A stretch of DNA of 11,798 nt from an uncultured Muribaculaceae bacterium (GTDB taxonomy: Bacteria > Bacteroidota > Bacteroidia > Bacteroidales > Muribaculaceae). The stretch lies in NCBI GenBank assembly GCA_934590135.1, contig CAKTOT010000072.1, forward strand, positions 1 through 11,798, written 5' to 3'. The position numbers were made by a program, and so were the translations under genes. This document shows positions 1-5,691 of the stretch, one piece after another; position 1 is the first letter of the stretch; the number at the start of each line of letters is the position of its first letter. The notes beneath the pieces were generated by a model. That model was not told the DNA's origin. It saw only the letters and a program-made list of their open reading frames with translations, and ran no database searches.

Positions 1-52
1 GGAGGGGGTCGGCCTCGTATGTGTCTTGCGGACCATGGTGCGCGGATGGTAT

Positions 53-61
53 GATTTTTGC
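53..61 (+). promoter_or_regulatory. weak -7-like element upstream of mutS2
   Basis: The bases GATTTTTGC match the Bacteroidetes -7 consensus TAnnTTTG at all fixed positions but the first. They lie about 36 bases before the mutS2 ATG, followed by an A/T-rich leader. I see no convincing -33 TTTG upstream. The placement is sensible, but a one-mismatch match to such a short motif is weak evidence. Confidence 0.25.
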
Positions 62-96
62 TTGTTTGAGAAAAATATATACTGCTTAGACATACA

Positions 97-2637
97 ATGA
101 CACGATACAATACGGACAATACGACACAACAGGATGCGACAGAAGCAGACCTCAAGGTCTCGCCGCTGGTGTTTCCACGCCAAGGAATAGAGCGTAAAAT
201 AGGTTTTGACGCGATACGCGCTATGGTGGTCGGCCGATGCAGCTCGCCGCAGGCACGTATGCTGGCTGCCGAGGCTATGCATTGGAGTGCGGATGCCGCC
301 GAAGTGCGTTGTCGTTTGGCTCGCGTGTCCGAGATGGTGAAAGCTTTGACCGGTGATGATGTCCTTGACTTGGGTACAGTCGAGGACTTGCAACGACCGC
401 TGAAAAGTATTTCCGTGCCCGGAACCTTTGTTGAGGCATCCGAGCTATTGGCCTTGCTCAAGGCTTTGCGTCAGGCCACGCGTGTTCGCTCGTGGCTTGA
501 CAGGACCGACAACAGCGGAGAGGCTGTCTATCCGTATTTGCGCGAAATTGCCGAGGGTATGGATACCGCGCCTGAAGTGCAGCGCGTGGTAGCATCGCTC
601 GTGGACGACCTCGGGCAGGTACGCGACAATGCTTCCGTAGCTCTTGCCGATATACGTCGCGAGATGTCCACCATACAACGACGCATAGCTTCGGCCATGC
701 GCCGTGTAATTACCGAGGCTGTGGCGCAGGGCTGGATTCAACCCGATACAGCTCCGGCCATGCGCGACGGACGCCTCGTGCTGCCCATCGCACCTATGAA
801 CAAGCGTATGGTGCAGGGCATAGTGCATGACGAGAGCGCCACCGGCAAGACCGTCTATATCGAGCCTGCCGCCGTTGTTGAGTTAGGCAATCGCGGGCGA
901 CAGCTCCAACTCGAGGAACGTCGCGAAGTCGTGCGCCTGCTTGTGGCTGCCGCCGATAGCATTCGTCCGCATTTTGACGCGCTTCTGGACCTTAATGACC
1001 GTCTCGGCCTTCTTGATTTCATTGCAGCCAAGGCGCGTGTAGCCATAGACACTGAAGCCGCCATGCCGAGGCTTTCCAATCGCCCGTGCTTGAATTTGCA
1101 GCAAGCGCGTCATCCGGCACTCGAGGCCGCGTTGCGTCGCCACGGACGCGCCATTGTCCCGCTGGATATCACTCTTGACAGGGAGAAAGGTCGTATACTC
1201 GTCATTTCCGGTCCTAATGCCGGCGGTAAGTCTATCGCCTTGAAGACAGTGGCTGTCGAGCAATATATGCTGCAATGCGGAATGTTGCCGACGGTGTCCG
1301 CCGATTCGGACATGGGTGTGATGAAGCGTCTGATGGTGGACATCGGGGACGATCAGTCTATGGATGACGACCTGAGTACATACAGCTCGCACCTGCTGGC
1401 AATGAAGTATATGCTGGAACACGCCGGAGATGCCGACCTCTTCCTTATCGATGAATTCGGATCGGGAACCGAGCCGCAGATTGGCGGAGCCATAGCCCAA
1501 GCACTGCTGACACGCTTCAATGCCGCCGGAATGTGGGGCGTGGTCACCACTCACTATCAAAATCTCAAGACATTGGCCTCCGAAGTCCCCGGATTGATTA
1601 ACGGGTCAATGCTCTATGACCGCCAGCGTATGCAGCCGCTATTCCGCCTCGATATAGGACATCCGGGCAGCTCTTTTGCCATAGAAATTGCTCGCAAGAC
1701 CGGATTGCCCTCCGATGTGATTGATGATGCCTGCGCCATCGTGGGCAGCGATTATGTCAACTTGGACAAGTACCTGCTTGACATAGCGCGCGACAAGCGC
1801 TACTGGGCCAATAAACGCGAAGATATTCGCCGCCGCCACAAACACCTCGAAGAGGTCATCGACCGCTATGAGACCAAGCAGCAAGACCTTGACAGCCGTA
1901 GCCGCGCCATACTGGACGAGGCGCGGCAGGAGGGATTGCGCATCGTCACCGAGAGCAATGCGGCCGTGGAGCGCACCATACGCGACATTCGCGAGGCTCA
2001 GGCCGAGCGCGACCGTACGCAGCAGGCACGCGAGCGTCTGCGGCAGCAGCGCCGCGCCCTCGAAGACAAGGCTGCCGAACAGCCCGTGCGTGCCCCCAAG
2101 CCCTCCAAAAAGGCTAAAGCCTCCGCAACCAAGGCTGCAGTGCCGACTAAGGTTGAGCCCGTACGCACTATTGAGCCGGGCATATATGTATTGCTTGACA
2201 ATCAGGGTCAGCCCGGTCGTGTCATTTCGCTCGAAGGCAAGAAGGCTATGGTGGCCTTCGGCGCACTCAAGATGGATGTCCCCGTGGCACGCTTGACGCC
2301 CACTATGCGCCGTCCCGACAAGGGTGGGGCATCGCAGGCCGCGTCCTTTGTATCCGTGTCCACGGGCGAGGATATACGCCGTCGTCAATTGTCCTTCAAC
2401 CCGGAGATAGACTTGCGCGGGTTTCGTGCCGATGAGGCGTTGCAAGCCGTAATGCACTTTATAGATGACGCCGTGCAGTTCAGCGCCGGACGTGTGCGCA
2501 TCCTGCACGGCACCGGGACGGGGGCATTGCGTACCGCCATACGGCAGTATCTTGATACAGTACCGGCGGTAAGGTCCTATGCCGATGAGGATGTCCGCTT
2601 TGGCGGTGCCGGCATCACGGTCGTCAACCTCGGGTAG
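97..2637 (+). CDS. mutS2: Endonuclease MutS2 (MutS-like ATPase with C-terminal Smr domain)
   Basis: This 846-aa protein is a full-length MutS2. The family has been linked to suppression of recombination through branched-DNA cleavage and, in Bacillus, to rescue of collided ribosomes; it does not act in classical mismatch repair and lacks the mismatch-reading N-terminal domain of MutS. In the sequence: a core/lever region with the conserved HDESATGKTVYIEP segment near residues 247-260; Walker A GPNAGGKS at 372-379; Walker B LFLIDE at 448-453 followed by FGSGTEP; a GHPGSSFAIEIA segment near 522-533; a charged coiled-coil at roughly 560-660; a Lys/Ala/Pro-rich linker around 669-688; a small KOW-like beta domain near 692-730; and a C-terminal Smr domain with DLRG at 772-775 and HGTGTGALR at 804-812. 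Both Smr motifs are intact, so nuclease activity is plausible. The ATG at 97 follows an A/T-rich leader without a clear Shine-Dalgarno, as is usual in Bacteroidetes. It is convergent with the receptor gene downstream. Confidence 0.97.
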   Translation: MTRYNTDNTTQQDATEADLKVSPLVFPRQGIERKIGFDAIRAMVVGRCSSPQARMLAAEAMHWSADAAEVRCRLARVSEMVKALTGDDVLDLGTVEDLQRPLKSISVPGTFVEASELLALLKALRQATRVRSWLDRTDNSGEAVYPYLREIAEGMDTAPEVQRVVASLVDDLGQVRDNASVALADIRREMSTIQRRIASAMRRVITEAVAQGWIQPDTAPAMRDGRLVLPIAPMNKRMVQGIVHDESATGKTVYIEPAAVVELGNRGRQLQLEERREVVRLLVAAADSIRPHFDALLDLNDRLGLLDFIAAKARVAIDTEAAMPRLSNRPCLNLQQARHPALEAALRRHGRAIVPLDITLDREKGRILVISGPNAGGKSIALKTVAVEQYMLQCGMLPTVSADSDMGVMKRLMVDIGDDQSMDDDLSTYSSHLLAMKYMLEHAGDADLFLIDEFGSGTEPQIGGAIAQALLTRFNAAGMWGVVTTHYQNLKTLASEVPGLINGSMLYDRQRMQPLFRLDIGHPGSSFAIEIARKTGLPSDVIDDACAIVGSDYVNLDKYLLDIARDKRYWANKREDIRRRHKHLEEVIDRYETKQQDLDSRSRAILDEARQEGLRIVTESNAAVERTIRDIREAQAERDRTQQARERLRQQRRALEDKAAEQPVRAPKPSKKAKASATKAAVPTKVEPVRTIEPGIYVLLDNQGQPGRVISLEGKKAMVAFGALKMDVPVARLTPTMRRPDKGGASQAASFVSVSTGEDIRRRQLSFNPEIDLRGFRADEALQAVMHFIDDAVQFSAGRVRILHGTGTGALRTAIRQYLDTVPAVRSYADEDVRFGGAGITVVNLG

Positions 2638-2659
2638 CCTGACCGAGAATAATGAAAGT

Positions 2660-2780
2660 AATGTGAGTTATGGGAATAATAGAATCACGGGAATAATAAG
2701 AATGATGTAAATTATGGGAGCAATGGTAACCATGCCATTACTCCCATAATTCCTATAATTCTCAGAATTTCCGCGAATTC
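2660..2780. repeat. degenerate A/T-rich repeat units forming a long imperfect palindrome
   Basis: The spacer holds repeated variants of a GGGAATAAT-like unit on the left (for example at 2672-2680 and 2689-2697, then ATTATGGGAG at 2711-2720) and their inverted counterparts on the right (CTCCCATAAT at 2741-2750, then CCTATAATT and CAGAATT variants). Folded, positions 2680-2726 match 2735-2783 at about three quarters of sites. It looks like a decayed repeat array rather than a simple terminator. Confidence 0.6.
2710..2751. terminator. bidirectional hairpin terminator between mutS2 and the receptor gene
   Basis: A 17-bp stem pairs 2710-2726 with 2735-2751 around an 8-base loop at 2727-2734. Its only flaw is one C.A mismatch in + strand RNA, which becomes a G.U wobble in - strand RNA. 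The core can extend into an imperfect stem reaching 2680 and 2783. It lies between two converging stop codons (2637 and 2781). There is no long T-run on either side, so termination by the hairpin is inferred from position and structure. Confidence 0.65.
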
Positions 2781-5204
2781 TTAGTTTTTGCGGCCTTGGA
2801 GGTCGTCGTTGGTGATGCGTGCGGCGGTTTTCTTGACCGAAGCGTTGAGGTTGCCGAAGCGGTATCCGACTGATAGGCCTATCTGCATACGCATATCATC
2901 CATACGCGTCACGCTTGTGCCGGTGTACGCACCGCGAACAGCCTCGTTTCTGAAGAAGCTGTTGTGCTGTCCGAAGGGGTTGGTGAGGCGCAGCGATACG
3001 GTCAGAGCCTTGTTGTTTAGGCAATTGGCAGTGAAATTAATTCCGTACCAGAAATTGTTCATAAAACCATTGTCGCTGCGGGTGAAGGCATCGGAAAGTG
3101 CGAACTGATAGTAGCTGGCCCACAACTCGGCTTCGATATTGCACGGCAACTTGCGTGTGGCACGCATATATACATTGCCGCCCCAGCCGTTGTTTTTGAA
3201 TATTGTCTGGCTAATGTCAGTGTAAGTAATACTTCCGGAGACCATGATTGAAGTTTTGTCCATAGGCGTCCATTGCATAAATCCGCCGGACTGGAATGTG
3301 CGAATCTTGCCGATGTTTTCGTATGTGCTATGCAGGATGTTGCCATCCAGAGTGGTGACTCCGGCAATGTCGTTGTTGGTGAATGCGTATTGTGACCATA
3401 TATTGAAGTTGAAGCGCGGGCGTATCAGCATATAGGTGAGTTTTACGCTCTGTGCGTGTGCACTTTCGAGATCCGGATTGCCTTCGGACAGAGATGTCGG
3501 CGTGTACTTCTTGGCGGGGTTGAGATATGATATGCCGGGGCGACTGATGCGTGTGGCATAGTTAACTGTCAGTGAGTTGGCGTCGTTGATTTGCCATGAT
3601 GCGGCGGCACTCGGAACCCAATCGTTGAGGTTGGAGGAGAATTCGTCTTGGCTACCATCGGGATAGTCGGCTTTGAGCTTGGAGAACTCGTAGCGCAGGC
3701 CGGCACGCAGGGTTATTTTGCTTAATTTTACCGAATACTGGGCGTATGCGGCGGCGACGTCCGTGATATGACGGAAGTCGGTGTACAAATCCTGCCATCC
3801 GATATACTCGCTGCTGGTCTTCGAGCGGTTACGGCGCAGTATGTACTTTGCACCTAAGTCCAGTGTGTGATTCTTGGCTGTGGGACGTGTCCAATCGGCC
3901 TGAAAGGTGTGCTCGATGAAATTAAGGCGAAAGTCGTTGTTGAAATCCGTGTATTCGAACATTGAGCCAAATATATCGTCGTAGTGCGTATTCGACTTCT
4001 GCTTTTGGCGCGTGGTCGAAATCATATAGCTGAAAGTTAGAGCTTCGCCCTTGCGCCGCGTCAGGTGTTGGTAGTTGATATTGCCATCGATGTCAAAGTA
4101 GGACGAATTGGCTATGTCATACGTGGATGTGTATTTGCTGAGCAGGCTACCATCGGCAGCGGTCAGCGATTGTGTCCCTGTGCCATTTCCATTGACGTGA
4201 TATTCATAGCCGTTGAATTCTCCGGAAATGAGGTTGAGCGAGTCGATTTCCCAGGATGCTTCCCCGCCGAACCATTCGACAAGACCGTGAACACGTTGGT
4301 CTTCGGTGCGTAGGCTGCGTGTTCCGTTTTCGTATGTATAATCGTATTCAGAGTGGTTTCGCTGCATTTTTTCAGGGATATTGGATATGCCACCTTGGAT
4401 GCTGAAAGTCACTTTGTCGATTTGGGTTGACAGCCACAGGTTGCCGTCTGCGCGGTTGTTCATAAAGTCGTAGCTGCCGCCTACGCGACCGGTGACGCCC
4501 TTGATGATGGTCTCGTCGTCCGTGACTATATTGAGTATGGCGCCGATACCTTCGGCATCATACTTGGCGCCCGGTTCGGTGATGACTTCGATGCGTTTGA
4601 TGGATGCTGCGGGCAGGGCGTCAAAGATGTCTTTGGCATTCTTGCTGAGCGAATTGCTGGGACGGCCGTTCTTGAAAACCTTGAAATTGGAGCTTCCGTT
4701 GACTTTGATATTGCCCTCGCCATCAACGCTGACCATGGGGACGCGGCGCAGGACTTCGCGGACTGTGAGCGTCTGTGCCGTTGCATCAGCCTTGACGTCA
4801 TAGCCTATGCGGTCGATTTCTTTGGTGACTATGGGGCGCTGGGCTGTGACTACGACTTCCGAAAGTTCATTGACGCCGGAGGTTATTGTGCCGAGGTCGG
4901 CCACGGGGGCTGTATCGCTGACGGTGAAATTTTTGACGGCGATGGCGCTACCGATCACTTCCAATTGCAGTCGGTATGTCCCGGCCTTGGCGATACTGCC
5001 CGTCCATATGCCCAGGGTGTCGGTGACGCCGGCAGCCACGGGGTGTATGCTGTCAGTGCCGAAGACGCGGCACGTGGCATATTCTTCGGGAGTGCCCGAG
5101 GGGTCTACGGCTTTGACCTTGACCGTATAGGCCGAGGCGGGCGCGCTGCCCATACAGATTATTAGGAGGAGTACGAGGAGGAATGATGTCGCAATTTTTT
5201 TCAT
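2781..5204 (-). CDS. TonB-dependent-receptor-like outer membrane beta-barrel protein (OMP_b-brl_3 type)
   Basis: This 807-aa protein has a signal peptide with a likely cut after ASA at residue 25, so it is exported. Residues 26-110 form a small beta domain of the carboxypeptidase-regulatory type that precedes many Bacteroidetes receptors. The stretch LSEVVVTA at 114-121 is the usual hinge into a plug domain (about 125-228, containing VREVLRRVPMVSVDG and IKRIEVITEPGAKYDAEGIG). The rest is a barrel with the family hallmark RISRPGISYLNP followed by EGNPDLESAHAQSVKLTY. The C-terminus ends in a polar NDDLQGRKN tail rather than an aromatic residue, which is common in this family. The substrate is unknown: it lacks SusC length, and no SusD-like lipoprotein neighbours it, so I do not call it a glycan importer. 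It is divergent from the amylase gene across a 487-bp spacer. The ATG at 5204 gives a well-formed signal peptide. Confidence 0.94.
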   Translation of the reverse strand: MKKIATSFLLVLLLIICMGSAPASAYTVKVKAVDPSGTPEEYATCRVFGTDSIHPVAAGVTDTLGIWTGSIAKAGTYRLQLEVIGSAIAVKNFTVSDTAPVADLGTITSGVNELSEVVVTAQRPIVTKEIDRIGYDVKADATAQTLTVREVLRRVPMVSVDGEGNIKVNGSSNFKVFKNGRPSNSLSKNAKDIFDALPAASIKRIEVITEPGAKYDAEGIGAILNIVTDDETIIKGVTGRVGGSYDFMNNRADGNLWLSTQIDKVTFSIQGGISNIPEKMQRNHSEYDYTYENGTRSLRTEDQRVHGLVEWFGGEASWEIDSLNLISGEFNGYEYHVNGNGTGTQSLTAADGSLLSKYTSTYDIANSSYFDIDGNINYQHLTRRKGEALTFSYMISTTRQKQKSNTHYDDIFGSMFEYTDFNNDFRLNFIEHTFQADWTRPTAKNHTLDLGAKYILRRNRSKTSSEYIGWQDLYTDFRHITDVAAAYAQYSVKLSKITLRAGLRYEFSKLKADYPDGSQDEFSSNLNDWVPSAAASWQINDANSLTVNYATRISRPGISYLNPAKKYTPTSLSEGNPDLESAHAQSVKLTYMLIRPRFNFNIWSQYAFTNNDIAGVTTLDGNILHSTYENIGKIRTFQSGGFMQWTPMDKTSIMVSGSITYTDISQTIFKNNGWGGNVYMRATRKLPCNIEAELWASYYQFALSDAFTRSDNGFMNNFWYGINFTANCLNNKALTVSLRLTNPFGQHNSFFRNEAVRGAYTGTSVTRMDDMRMQIGLSVGYRFGNLNASVKKTAARITNDDLQGRKN

Positions 5205-5246
5205 CGGATGGTGTGGGTGTTCTTGTTTCAGATCTTTGTCGTTTCG

Positions 5247-5274
5247 CCGGGGCTCCCATCTCCGGGAACCCCGG
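5247..5274 (-). promoter_or_regulatory. stable hairpin in the 5' leader of the receptor gene
   Basis: In - strand RNA, CCGGGGUUCCC pairs with GGGAGCCCCGG around a 6-base loop, giving 11 continuous pairs including one G.U. In + strand RNA the same site has a C.A mismatch, so the fold favours the receptor transcript. It ends about 42 bases before the ATG and is not followed by a U-run, so it resembles a leader structure rather than a terminator. Confidence 0.45.
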
Positions 5275-5311
5275 GCCGAAAGACGTGAAATTGTCTGATT
5301 GTTATTGTCTA

Positions 5312-5319
5312 AAAACCTA
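5312..5319 (-). promoter_or_regulatory. candidate -7 element for the receptor gene (weak)
   Basis: Read on the - strand the site is TAGGTTTT, one base off TAnnTTTG. It lies about 108 bases upstream of the receptor ATG, and the palindrome GAAACTGTTTC (5322-5332) sits just upstream of it. No -33 TTTG is visible, so this is only the best available candidate. Confidence 0.25.
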
Positions 5320-5471
5320 TGGAAACTGTTTCGTTGAATTATTCTCTTTAATTGTTCGTTTGTCTATTAGACGTGCAAACACCCGAATAGTGACATATTC
5401 GATGGTTAAAGATAGTTAAAACGTCAAAGGCTTGTGCTGTGACGCGATAAAATGTGTCTGAATCGGCCGTG

Positions 5472-5512
5472 TCGCGATGATTCGATTGTCTCATCGGCAT
5501 CATTCGCGATGA
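5472..5512. repeat. paired 9-bp direct repeat TCGCGATGA, candidate operator
   Basis: Exact copies of TCGCGATGA occur at 5472-5480 and 5504-5512, 32 bases apart start to start, which is close to three DNA helix turns and so on the same face. The proximal copy ends about 62 bases upstream of the amylase -7 box, a normal site for an activator. The regulator is unknown. Confidence 0.4.
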
Positions 5513-5573
5513 AATTTACGGACGGATTAATACACTTTCAATGAAAAACGTGCTGTATTTCGCCGAAAATGTG

Positions 5574-5581
5574 TACATTTG
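5574..5581 (+). promoter_or_regulatory. -7 promoter element for the amylase gene
   Basis: TACATTTG is a perfect match to the Bacteroidetes TAnnTTTG -7 consensus and lies in the longer block TGTGTACATTTGCA. Transcription would start near 5588, leaving a leader of about 104 bases. A good -33 TTTG is missing at the usual spacing, which fits an activator-dependent promoter. Confidence 0.65.
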
Positions 5582-5608
5582 CACAGAGATTAAAAGAATC
5601 ATGCTTAC

Positions 5609-5637
5609 GTGTATGTCCGATACAACGAGACATACAC
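5609..5637 (+). promoter_or_regulatory. inverted repeat in the amylase 5' leader
   Basis: GTGTATGTC (5609-5617) is the exact inverse of GACATACAC (5629-5637), with an 11-base spacer. The right arm also overlaps a second short inverted repeat (TACAC at 5633-5637 with GTGTA at 5644-5648), so two folds would exclude each other. It may be an RNA switch-like hairpin or a protein site; no known riboswitch class is recognised. Confidence 0.4.
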
Positions 5638-5691
5638 ATATAGGTGTATACTAAAGAGATAAATAATATACATTAAATACAATCCACTAAT

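Larger units (their letters stand above)
5205..5691. other. divergent intergenic regulatory region between receptor and amylase genes
   Basis: This 487-bp region has no supportable gene. From left to right it holds a hairpin in the receptor leader (5247-5274), a small palindrome GAAACTGTTTC at 5322-5332 beside a weak - strand -7-like box (5312-5319), two copies of TCGCGATGA (5472-5480 and 5504-5512), a perfect + strand -7 element (5574-5581), and an inverted repeat in the amylase leader (5609-5637). The apparent open frames here lack family resemblance. Confidence 0.75.

Noticed and set aside
2..100. Open + frame ending in TGA overlapping the mutS2 ATG, or a divergent - strand start at 34-36
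   Set aside because: Both are open to the window edge, but too short to judge, and the region also looks like an A/T-rich leader with a weak -7 box. Not supportable as a gene.
1639..2508. - strand open frame (289 aa) inside mutS2
   Set aside because: The sense strand has conserved MutS2 and Smr motifs across it, and the antisense product has no recognisable domain.
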